Shown piece after piece: positions 1 to 7,551 of a DNA stretch of 21,416 nt; positions within the stretch are counted from its first letter, which is position 1; the number at the start of each line of letters is the position of its first letter. The stretch spans positions 1-21,416 of the forward strand of contig JAFGGF010000008.1 of assembly GCA_016930735.1 (NCBI GenBank), in the 5' to 3' direction. The translations under genes were made by a program, and so were the position numbers. The notes beneath the pieces are model-generated. The model searched no databases. It worked only from the letters and a program-made list of their open reading frames with translations, and was not told where the DNA came from. The stretch is from Prolixibacteraceae bacterium. GTDB taxonomy: Bacteria; Bacteroidota; Bacteroidia; Bacteroidales; Prolixibacteraceae.

Positions 1-3000
1 CTTGCCGGGGTGCCTGAAAATGTCAGCGAATTTACCAATGATGCCGGGTACATCACAAATCCTGATGATGCCGATGCCGACCCGACCAACGAGTTGCAGG
101 ATATCAGCCTGAATGGCACAGATTTGTCAATCACCAATGGCTCAACAGTCGATTTATCTGTGCTTCAGGATGGTACAGGAACCGACGACCAGCGTTTGAG
201 TTATCTGGTAAATAACCATGGAGAATTGAAGCTGGGAATTGAAAATGCCAATTCAGTTGACCTGAATTTTGTAAAAGATGGTACCGGCTGGGATGAATGG
301 GCAGGAAATGAAAATTTTGTAGCCAAATGGGGCAGTGGCGGCTACTTAAGAAAAGGGACTATTTACGATAATGGAAATATAGGGATAGGGACAGTTACAC
401 CCGGTGCTAAACTTGAAGTTGCCGGCCAGGTGAAAATAACCGGTGGATCACCCGGTTCAGGGAAGGTTCTTACATCCGATGCCAATGGATTGGCAACATG
501 GGGAACAATACCAGAAACAGATCCGGTTTTTTCAGCTATGGATACTGAGGCAGAGCTTGAATCACAGATTGGCGATGTTATAGATATTTTTACTAATAAC
601 GACGGCAGCCTTGACGATGATGATGTAACATTGGCTGATGTGCAGTCAGCTGCAAGCAATGATTTCCACAATATAGGCGGAACTGACGACGATGTGCCTG
701 AGTCCGGCGATCTTGAGATAATTGATACGGAATCTGAATTCGAAGCAGAACTATTTGGGATTGTAGTGCCATCTGAAATGGATTCGGAAGCTGAACTGGA
801 ATCAATGCTCACTGATGTAACAAATGTTTATACCAATAACGATGGCAGCCTTGACGATGATGATGTTACACTTGCCGATGTACAAACAGCCACCAGCAAT
901 GATTTCCATAACATAGGCGGAACTGAATCCGACCCGCAGGTAGGTTCAAACACAACCAATTACATTCCAAAGTGGGATGGCAACGCCCTGGTGGCAGGGA
1001 CCGTATACGACAACGGAAACGTTGGTATTGGCACAACCAGCCCTGATTATAAATTACAGGTGGATGGAGATATTACCCCTGAAACAGACGGAAACAGAAA
1101 CCTTGGCTCTTCGACTCTGGGTTGGGATACCCTGTACCTTTCTTCCACCATCGATTACGGCAGCAACCTCGGCTTCAGCAGCGGGGGCCTTCAAAAAATG
1201 ACCTTTACTACCGACGGGAAAGTCGGGATTGGTGAAACAAACCCGGATCTTGAACTGGTTATACATAACAGCAATACGCCTGCTATCAGGCTATTGCAGG
1301 ATGATAAATCCGGATATGTGCCTCAGACATGGGATATTGCCGGGCATGAGACTTATTTCTTTATCCGCGATGTTACAAATAGCAATACAATTCCGTTTAA
1401 AATTAGTTCAGGTGCGCCCACTAACACGTTTTTTATTTCTAAATCCGGCAATATAGGGATTGGAACAACCAATCCATGGTATAAATTACAGGTAGATGGT
1501 GATGTCGTTCCAAGGACTGATGGTGATCGAAACCTTGGAGCTAAAAATTTTGGTTGGGATACCCTGTACCTTTCTTCCACCATCGATTACGGCAGCAACC
1601 TCAGCTTTAGCAGCGGAGGCTCCGAAAAAGTGACTTTTACAACCAATGGAAAAGTAGGGATTGGCGAAACCAGTCCGGATGCTGAACTGGAAGTCAACGG
1701 GCAGGTAAAAATAACCGGAGGCTCGCCAGGTGCCGGAAAAGTCCTCACTTCCGATGTTAACGGTTTGGCTTTCTGGGGAAATCCCGGTGCTGAAACCGAC
1801 CCTGTTTTCGGAGCTTCAATTGCTCAGGGAATAACGGCAGTCGATACAGCCCGGTGGAATACTTCCGGAAAATGGCTGTCAAGTGGCAGCGATATATATT
1901 ATTCCGGTGGAAATGTTGGTATCGGAGAATCAAATCCGACAAAAGACCTGGTTATTCGTAACGGAGACACACCCTCAATATGTTTGCTTCAGGACAATTC
2001 CTCCTGGTGGTCTCCACAAACATGGAATATTGCAGGTAATGAAACCAATTTTTTTATCATGGATGTTACGAATGGTAATTTACTGCCATTTAGAATCAGT
2101 TCTGGAGCACCACATAATTCATTATTTGTTGCTGCATCCGGGAACATCGGATTAGGAACATCTATTCCGCAGTATAAACTTCAGGTAGATGGTGATATAG
2201 CCCCCCTCACAGATGGTACCCGAAACCTTGGGGCAGGAACAAGGGGTTGGGATTCACTGTTTCTTTCCTCCACCATAGATTACGACAGCAACCTTGGTTT
2301 CAGTAGTGGTGGTGCGGAAAAAGTAACTTTTACAACCGATGGAAATGTGGGGATCGGGGATACAAATCCAGCGCTTGACCTGGTAATACATACAGGTAAT
2401 AATCCATCTATCCGCCTCCTTCAGGACAACACTTCCGGCTTTACTGCGCAAACATGGGACATTCTGGGAAATGAAACCAATTTTGTTATCAGGGATTATA
2501 CAAATGGCAGTTTATTGCCATTTAAAATCAGGCCGGGAGCACCAACGAATTCATTTTATATTGCTGCATCCGGTAATATTGGGTTAGGAACAGCCAGCCC
2601 TGATTACAAGCTTCAGGTGGATGGCGATATAGCCCCCGAAACAGATGGAGACAGAAATCTTGGTGCTGAAAATCTGGGTTGGGATACTTTGTATCTTTCT
2701 TCAACCATTGATTATGGCAGTAAACTTGGTTTCAGTAGTGGGGGTGCTGAAAAAGTCACCTTTACCACTGACGGAAAAGTAGGGATTGGCGAAACCAGTC
2801 CGGATGCTGCTCTGGAAGTTGCCGGGCAGGTAAAAATAACCGGTGGCTCGCCAGGTGACGGAAAAGTGCTGACTTCCGATGCCAATGGGCTGGCAAGCTG
2901 GTCAACCGCACCCGCAGGCAATAAAATTGAAGATGCAGACCAGGATACAAAAATTCAGGTTGAAGAATCTACCGATGATGATATTATCAGGTTTGACCTC

Positions 3001-5733
3001 GCCGGGTCTGAAAAATGGAAAATGGTTGGTGCCCGCATAGAGCCTTTAAATTCTGGCAGATCAGTATTCATTGGAGAATTTGCAGGATTTAATGATGATT
3101 TAACTAATAATGAAAATGTTTTTATAGGGTATAGGTCAGGGCTGGTTACTACTATTGGATCAAATAATGTTGGAGTGGGAAACCAATCGTTGTCATCCAA
3201 TACCAGGGGAAATGGTAATACCGGTATAGGTAGCAGTGCATTAATCCAAAACAATACCGGAACCTATAATACAGGTGTGGGAAACGGCGCCCTTGGGGCA
3301 AACGAGGACGGAGACTATAATACTGCCCTGGGATATTCAGCATTTTATCTGAATAAAAATAATTACAATGTAGGTGTGGGTTCTGAGGTAATGTATAATA
3401 ACGCAAATGGTCAGGGGAATACGGCATTGGGCTATCAGGCATCATACACCAGTACATCTGGTGGAGATAATGTTGTTATCGGTAAAAAAGCCCGCTACTC
3501 AAGTACATCAGGATTTTGGGATGTTATAATAGGTTCCGAGGCAAATTATTACAATACACAAAGTACAAAAAATACAATGGTCGGATTTCGGGCGGGAATG
3601 GGAAATTCAGCACATGCAAATGAAGGGAACGTCTTTCTTGGGTATTATGCAGGTTATTTTGAAACCGGCAGCAATAAACTCTATATAGAAAATACAAATT
3701 CTACAACCCCTTTGATTTACGGTGATTTCAGTACAAATCTGGCTCGTATAAACGGCAATTTTGAAGTTTCAGGGACCGTAAAAATTGAAGGCGGATCACC
3801 TGCTGCCGGCAGAGTATTAACTTCCGATGCCAACGGTTTGGCAGGTTGGAGCGACATACCGGCAGAAACCGACCCGGTGTTCGGAGCATGGGACAAGAGT
3901 ACCGGAATCTCCATCACAGAATCGCAGATCAGCGATCTGGACCACTATACCGACGCCGATATCGATGGGAGTGAAACGGCATTTGACGGCTGGGATAAAG
4001 ATGCTTCCGACGATTTTACCACCGCCGACGAGACCGACCCGCAGGTAGGGGCAAACACAATCAATTACCTTTCAAAGTGGAATGGCAGCGCACTCGTTAC
4101 AGGGACAGTATACGACAACGGCAATATAGGTATTGGCACAGCTAGTCCTGATTACAAACTTCAGGTGAATGGCGATATAGCCCCCGAAACTGATGGAGAC
4201 AGAAATCTTGGTGCTGAAAACCTGGGTTGGGATACCTTGTATCTTTCTTCAACCATAGATTACGGCAGCAACCTTGGTTTCAGCAGTGGTGGTTCCGAAA
4301 AAGTAACCTTTACCACTGACGGGAAAGTAGGGATCGGTGAAACCAACCCCGATGCTGAACTGGAAGTAAATGGGCAGGTAAAAATTACCGGTGGTTCGCC
4401 CGGTGCAGGAAAAGTACTTACCTCTGATGGCAGTGGGCTGGCAAACTGGCAGACTCCATCTTCGGGTGGTGCATCTGAAATTAATGATTTGACTGATGGA
4501 ATATCCGATGGCAGCAGTGTTTTCCTTGGCACAGGGGCAGGAACCAATAACTTAGCGTTGAATTATAATGTAGGTATCGGAATTGGGGCACTTTTAACAA
4601 ATTCGAACGGACCATTTAATACTGCAACAGGTTATCAGGCGTTGTACTCCAACAGTAATGGCGATAAAAATTCCGCAACCGGTTATAAAGCTTTATTCTC
4701 CAATACATCAGGTGGACATAATGTTGCTTTCGGAGAAAACGCATTATATACAAATACCACAGGTCATAAGAATACTGCATTAGGAACAAGATCATTATTT
4801 TCAAATACAGAAGGGATTTTTAATTCTGCAGTAGGATATGGGGCAATGTATGAAAATACTATGGGTAATTATAATACTTCTTTTGGGCATGAATCAAATT
4901 ATTTTAATCAGGAAGGATCAAATAATACAATTATAGGATATAACGCCGGTAGGGGGAGTTCTGTCCATAATAAATCCGGAAATATATTTTTGGGCTATCG
5001 GGCCGGGTACAATGAAACCGGTGATAATAAGCTCTATATCGAAAATTCAAATTCAGCAACCCCTTTGATTTATGGTGATTTCAGTACTGATCTGGCACGT
5101 ATTAACGGGAATTTTGAAGTATCAGGGATCATTAAAATTGAAGGAGGTTCTCCTGCTGCAGGCAAAGTACTTACCTCTGATGCCAATGGGCTGGCAAGCT
5201 GGCAAACTTCTTCCGGGGGATTGAGCTCGCCTCCGGGAGTCATTGTGCAGTTTGCAGGGATTTCAGCTCCTGATGGGTATTTATTGTGTGAAGGCCAGGC
5301 TGTAAGCCGTGCAACGTATGCAGGATTGTTTTCTGTCATAGGTGAAATTTATGGACCTGGAGATGGTTATACGACATTTAATTTACCCAATTTAAAAAGT
5401 AAAATTCCTGTTGGTTATAACAATGCTGAAACTGAATTCAATGCACTTGGTAAAACTGGAGGTGAAAAAAACCATACGCTTACAACTACAGAGATCCCTA
5501 GCCATTACCATACTTATGTCGACGCATATTTTGCAGAAATTTTAGGATATATGGGAGGTAACAGTTTATTTGGTGCTGATGGTTATGATTTTGATAATAA
5601 TTTTATGTACAGGACAAATACTAATTCATATTCCACCAGCCCCTCAAATATTAATACTGGTTCTACCGGAGGGGGAGGTGCTCATAATAACCTTCAGCCC
5701 TATATTGTTTTGAATTATATTATTAAATACTAA
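1..5733 (+). CDS. Giant fibre-like adhesin, 5'-partial, with YadA-head-like blocks and C-terminal tail-collar domain
   Basis: The frame is open from base 1, so the true start lies upstream; the GTG at 10 is only the first possible start codon in view. At least 1910 residues are visible. Order by base position: beta-rich N-terminal part (1-360); an acidic module present twice (about 535-924); five cassettes with the words KLQVDGD and GWDTLYLSSTIDYGS (about 1024-2820 and 4129-4368); six copies of a GSPGxGKVLTSDANGLAxW-like linker; two YadA-head-like blocks rich in NTAxGYxAL-type words (about 3060-3700 and 4520-5060), each ending in KLYIEN and PLIYGDFST; and a tail-collar-like domain (about 5219-5733) with PPGVIVQF, PDGYLLCEG, an HYH motif at 5503-5511 and a terminal NLQPYIVLNY. 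By family knowledge these are modules of trimeric fibres and receptor-binding tips. A role in surface attachment is inferred. No T9SS-type C-terminal domain was recognised, and the secretion signal would lie outside the window. No other phage genes follow it. Confidence 0.85.
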   Translation, partial: LAGVPENVSEFTNDAGYITNPDDADADPTNELQDISLNGTDLSITNGSTVDLSVLQDGTGTDDQRLSYLVNNHGELKLGIENANSVDLNFVKDGTGWDEWAGNENFVAKWGSGGYLRKGTIYDNGNIGIGTVTPGAKLEVAGQVKITGGSPGSGKVLTSDANGLATWGTIPETDPVFSAMDTEAELESQIGDVIDIFTNNDGSLDDDDVTLADVQSAASNDFHNIGGTDDDVPESGDLEIIDTESEFEAELFGIVVPSEMDSEAELESMLTDVTNVYTNNDGSLDDDDVTLADVQTATSNDFHNIGGTESDPQVGSNTTNYIPKWDGNALVAGTVYDNGNVGIGTTSPDYKLQVDGDITPETDGNRNLGSSTLGWDTLYLSSTIDYGSNLGFSSGGLQKMTFTTDGKVGIGETNPDLELVIHNSNTPAIRLLQDDKSGYVPQTWDIAGHETYFFIRDVTNSNTIPFKISSGAPTNTFFISKSGNIGIGTTNPWYKLQVDGDVVPRTDGDRNLGAKNFGWDTLYLSSTIDYGSNLSFSSGGSEKVTFTTNGKVGIGETSPDAELEVNGQVKITGGSPGAGKVLTSDVNGLAFWGNPGAETDPVFGASIAQGITAVDTARWNTSGKWLSSGSDIYYSGGNVGIGESNPTKDLVIRNGDTPSICLLQDNSSWWSPQTWNIAGNETNFFIMDVTNGNLLPFRISSGAPHNSLFVAASGNIGLGTSIPQYKLQVDGDIAPLTDGTRNLGAGTRGWDSLFLSSTIDYDSNLGFSSGGAEKVTFTTDGNVGIGDTNPALDLVIHTGNNPSIRLLQDNTSGFTAQTWDILGNETNFVIRDYTNGSLLPFKIRPGAPTNSFYIAASGNIGLGTASPDYKLQVDGDIAPETDGDRNLGAENLGWDTLYLSSTIDYGSKLGFSSGGAEKVTFTTDGKVGIGETSPDAALEVAGQVKITGGSPGDGKVLTSDANGLASWSTAPAGNKIEDADQDTKIQVEESTDDDIIRFDLAGSEKWKMVGARIEPLNSGRSVFIGEFAGFNDDLTNNENVFIGYRSGLVTTIGSNNVGVGNQSLSSNTRGNGNTGIGSSALIQNNTGTYNTGVGNGALGANEDGDYNTALGYSAFYLNKNNYNVGVGSEVMYNNANGQGNTALGYQASYTSTSGGDNVVIGKKARYSSTSGFWDVIIGSEANYYNTQSTKNTMVGFRAGMGNSAHANEGNVFLGYYAGYFETGSNKLYIENTNSTTPLIYGDFSTNLARINGNFEVSGTVKIEGGSPAAGRVLTSDANGLAGWSDIPAETDPVFGAWDKSTGISITESQISDLDHYTDADIDGSETAFDGWDKDASDDFTTADETDPQVGANTINYLSKWNGSALVTGTVYDNGNIGIGTASPDYKLQVNGDIAPETDGDRNLGAENLGWDTLYLSSTIDYGSNLGFSSGGSEKVTFTTDGKVGIGETNPDAELEVNGQVKITGGSPGAGKVLTSDGSGLANWQTPSSGGASEINDLTDGISDGSSVFLGTGAGTNNLALNYNVGIGIGALLTNSNGPFNTATGYQALYSNSNGDKNSATGYKALFSNTSGGHNVAFGENALYTNTTGHKNTALGTRSLFSNTEGIFNSAVGYGAMYENTMGNYNTSFGHESNYFNQEGSNNTIIGYNAGRGSSVHNKSGNIFLGYRAGYNETGDNKLYIENSNSATPLIYGDFSTDLARINGNFEVSGIIKIEGGSPAAGKVLTSDANGLASWQTSSGGLSSPPGVIVQFAGISAPDGYLLCEGQAVSRATYAGLFSVIGEIYGPGDGYTTFNLPNLKSKIPVGYNNAETEFNALGKTGGEKNHTLTTTEIPSHYHTYVDAYFAEILGYMGGNSLFGADGYDFDNNFMYRTNTNSYSTSPSNINTGSTGGGGAHNNLQPYIVLNYIIKY
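535..924 (+). repeat. Duplicated acidic module inside the adhesin gene (240-bp spacing)
   Basis: A segment of about 49 codons occurs at roughly 535-684 and again at 775-924. Both copies carry AELES, then TNNDGSLDDDDVTLADVQ, then SNDFHNIGGT. Matching bases are exactly 240 bp apart (for example the TNNDGS codons near 592 and 832). The Asp-rich DGSLDDDD stretch could bind calcium, which is inference only. Confidence 0.8.
1024..4368 (+). repeat. Five dispersed cassette repeats of about 240 bp in the adhesin gene
   Basis: Copies lie at about 1024-1260, 1457-1692, 2149-2388, 2581-2820 and 4129-4368. Each runs from a GIGT/GLGT word through YKLQV(D/N)GD, DG(D/N/T)RNLG, GWD(T/S)L, SSTIDY and FSSGG to VGIG(E/D)TxP. 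Copies 1 and 2 share 51 identical bases (1120-1170 and 1552-1602). Copies 4 and 5 differ at only about three positions over some 88 bases (near 2625-2710 and 4175-4260). Three copies of a second module (IRLLQD...QTWxIxGxE...PF(K/R)I) sit between them at about 1261-1456, 1954-2148 and 2389-2580. Such DNA-level identity suggests recent duplication or gene conversion. Confidence 0.85.
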
Positions 5734-5751
5734 CAAGTTTTCTCATTGCGA

Positions 5752-5790
5752 AAAGGTGAAGGGTAATTGTAAATATTACCCTTCACCTTT
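5752..5790 (+). terminator. Perfect 16-bp hairpin, probable terminator of the adhesin gene
   Basis: Arms 5752-5767 and 5775-5790 are perfectly complementary, with a 7-base loop (5768-5774). The hairpin begins 18 bases after the adhesin stop codon. If the A/T pairs at the base stay open, the right arm is followed by tttactt, a weak T tract. Its position and strength favour a terminator; the poor T tract keeps this short of certain. Confidence 0.7.
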
Positions 5791-5843
5791 ACTTATGAAA
5801 GATTAATTTTTACTCAACACTTTCTAGTTTTATTAAATATTTA

Positions 5844-5876
5844 AAGGATGGCATCCCTCAATGGGATGCCATCCTT
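5844..5876. other. Second perfect hairpin (14-bp stem, 5-base loop)
   Basis: Arms 5844-5857 and 5863-5876 are exactly complementary and enclose the loop tcaat. It lies 53 bases beyond the first hairpin and has no good T tract on either side. It may be a back-up terminator or a dispersed palindromic repeat; the sequence alone does not decide. Confidence 0.6.
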
Positions 5877-5911
5877 GATTTAACACAGGTAAAAACTTTC
5901 AAGTTAAACTC

Positions 5912-5987
5912 ACTGCTCCCGCGCGAATTTTTCGCGTGGTAAAATAACAAGACCATACGTTACAATCGTGCGGCGGCGCAGAGCAGT
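5912..5987. repeat. REP-like imperfect inverted repeat with nested hairpin
   Basis: Outer arms actgctc (5912-5918) and gagcagt (5981-5987) are perfectly complementary. Just inside them gcgc (5921-5924) can pair with gcgc (5976-5979). A second, competing hairpin is nested in the left half: cgcgaa (5922-5927) with ttcgcg (5931-5936) around a 3-base loop. The element is more GC-rich than its surroundings and adjoins a minisatellite. This is the form of a REP or small MITE-like element, but no transposase gene is nearby. Confidence 0.45.
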
Positions 5988-5990
5988 AGC

Positions 5991-6112
5991 CAGTGTTCAG
6001 TCTCAGTAGGCAGTCTCAGTGTTCAGTCTCAGTAGGCAGTCTCAGTAGGCAGTCTCAGTAGGCAGTCTCAGTAGGCAGTCTCAGTAGGCAGTCTCAGTAG
6101 GCAGTCTCAGTA
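5991..6112. repeat. 13-bp minisatellite, unit cagtctcagtagg
   Basis: After a 7-base lead (cagtgtt, 5991-5997), eight full 13-bp units run in register from 5998 to 6101, followed by an 11-base partial unit (6102-6112). Seven units are exact. The second (6011-6023) ends in gtt instead of agg. Each unit can be split into 7+6 bases (cagtctc, agtagg). The unit is too short, and there are no spacers, so this is not CRISPR. It lies about 190 bp before the start of the M48 protease gene. Confidence 0.95.
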
Positions 6113-6142
6113 AAAAAGTAATAAATAATAAACCAGGCACTT

Positions 6143-6177
6143 ATGGCTCATGGCTCGAAGCTCAAAGCTCGTGGCTT
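6143..6177. repeat. Degenerate 7-bp tandem repeat
   Basis: Five consecutive heptamers are in register: atggctc (6143), atggctc (6150), gaagctc (6157), aaagctc (6164), gtggctt (6171). Looser related words (agcttgtaacttgcag, tagctcag) continue to about 6229. The shared core is ggct/agct plus c or t. It begins 30 bases after the 13-bp array, so two unrelated short-period repeats are stacked in one intergenic region. Confidence 0.75.
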
Positions 6178-6272
6178 GAAGAAATAAGAACCCTGGCTAA
6201 CAGCTTGTAACTTGCAGTTTTTAGCTCAGAAAAAAACAAATTATAAACTTTCAGCCCCAATTTATTGTTGCG

Positions 6273-6280
6273 TATATTTG
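6273..6280 (+). promoter_or_regulatory. Candidate Bacteroidota -7 element for the M48 protease gene
   Basis: TATATTTG matches the TAnnTTTG -7 consensus known for the Bacteroidota primary sigma factor. It would start transcription close to 6287, about 17 bases before the ATG at 6304. No good TTTG -33 element is seen at the usual distance. Confidence 0.4.
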
Positions 6281-6303
6281 CATTTTCAATTGAAAACAAA
6301 TTT

Positions 6304-7551
6304 ATGCACCAGATAATTTATTACATCATAATCGCAATTATTGTAGTTGATTTTATTGTTGAACGCTACCTGGATTACCTGAACACTACCTGTATGAGCG
6401 ATAAACTCCCCGATGAAGTAAAGGGAATTTACGACGAAGAAAAATATAAAAAACAACAGGCTTACCAGCTTGAAAACCAGCGCTTTGGATTGCTTACAAG
6501 CAGCTTTGGTTTTTTGCTGATCCTGGCAATGTTTGTATTTTATGGTTTTGCTTTTATAAACAATATAGCTTACAACTATACCTCAAATGCAATCCTTGTG
6601 GCTTTTATCTTTTTTGGAATTCTGATGCTGGCTTCCGATGTCTTGAATACTCCGTTTTCAATTTATGATACTTTTAAAATCGAAGAAAAATACGGATTCA
6701 ATAAGACCACCCCTAAAACTTTCATCCTCGATAAAATAAAGGGCTGGCTGATTGGCGGGTTGATCGGTGGCGGATTGCTGGCATTGATCATCTGGATTTA
6801 CCAAAAAACACAAAACATGTTCTGGATTTATGCCTGGATACTGATCTCCGGATTCAGCCTGTTTATGGCCATGTTTTATTCCAACCTGATAGTACCGCTT
6901 TTTAACAAACAAACACCTCTGGAAGAAGGCGAACTCCGTGATGCAATTCAGAACTTTTCTGAAAAAGTGGGATTTAAACTCGATAATATTTTTGTTATCG
7001 ACGGGTCAAAACGCTCAACAAAAGCCAATGCCTATTTTACGGGTTTCTGGAAGAAAAAACGAATTGTACTTTACGATACACTTATTAATGATTTAGAAAC
7101 CGATGAACTTGTAGCTGTGCTAGCGCACGAAATCGGGCATAATAAAAAGAAACACGTAACTCAGGGATTGATTATTTCAATCGTTCAAACCGGATTGCTT
7201 TTATTTATTTTTTCGTTGTTGATCGACAGTCCTGTTTTAAGCAAAGCCCTTGGGGTAGAGGAGCCAAATTTTCATATTGGTTTAATTGCCTTTGGAATTT
7301 TATATTCACCGGTCTCGTTTGTGCTCGATATTTTTATGAATAAACTTTCGCGGAAAAATGAATACCAGGCCGATGAATTTGCTGCTGTTCATTTTAAACC
7401 GGAAGCTTTGGCTTCGGCACTAAAAAAATTATCAGTGAAAAATCTGAGCAACCTGACACCGCATCCGGCTTACGTGTTTTTTAATTATTCACATCCGACG
7501 CTTTTACAACGTTTGGCATTCCTGAAAAAATTTGAAAAAAATGAAGGCTGA
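6304..7551 (+). CDS. M48 family (Ste24/CAAX prenyl protease-like) membrane metallopeptidase
   Basis: The protein has 415 residues, a normal length for Ste24-type M48 enzymes. The zinc site is visible as HEIGH at residues 275-279 with the third ligand Glu353 in NEYQADEFA. A family-typical EEKYGFNKTTP segment lies near residues 127-137. Hydrophobic segments near residues 4-19, 62-86, 95-112, 148-165, 173-192 and two or more after the zinc motif indicate a multi-pass inner-membrane protein. I chose the ATG at 6304; an in-frame TTG at 6265 is possible, but it would put the candidate -7 element inside the coding region. The gene overlaps cinA by 11 bases, so the two are probably translationally coupled. 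The natural bacterial substrate is not known; bacteria are not expected to have CAAX-prenylated proteins, so membrane-protein quality control is the more likely role. Confidence 0.9.
   Translation: MHQIIYYIIIAIIVVDFIVERYLDYLNTTCMSDKLPDEVKGIYDEEKYKKQQAYQLENQRFGLLTSSFGFLLILAMFVFYGFAFINNIAYNYTSNAILVAFIFFGILMLASDVLNTPFSIYDTFKIEEKYGFNKTTPKTFILDKIKGWLIGGLIGGGLLALIIWIYQKTQNMFWIYAWILISGFSLFMAMFYSNLIVPLFNKQTPLEEGELRDAIQNFSEKVGFKLDNIFVIDGSKRSTKANAYFTGFWKKKRIVLYDTLINDLETDELVAVLAHEIGHNKKKHVTQGLIISIVQTGLLLFIFSLLIDSPVLSKALGVEEPNFHIGLIAFGILYSPVSFVLDIFMNKLSRKNEYQADEFAAVHFKPEALASALKKLSVKNLSNLTPHPAYVFFNYSHPTLLQRLAFLKKFEKNEG

Noticed and set aside
363..812. Long open frames on the minus strand opposite the adhesin gene (also near 2955-3254 and 4260-4547)
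   Set aside because: They lie antisense to a clearly coding frame, are Ser/Pro-rich as expected from reading its Asp/Gly codons backwards, and recur wherever the cassette repeats occur.
5219..5733. Prophage or phage-tail-like injection system
   Set aside because: The collar domain is phage-like, but all downstream genes are ordinary chromosomal ones and no structural, lysis or integrase gene is seen. The left side cannot be judged.
5991..6112. CRISPR array
   Set aside because: The 13-bp units are contiguous with no spacers, and there are no cas genes.
6265..6303. TTG start giving the M48 protein 13 more residues
   Set aside because: It would place the candidate -7 element in the coding region, and the ATG at 6304 directly precedes the first membrane helix.
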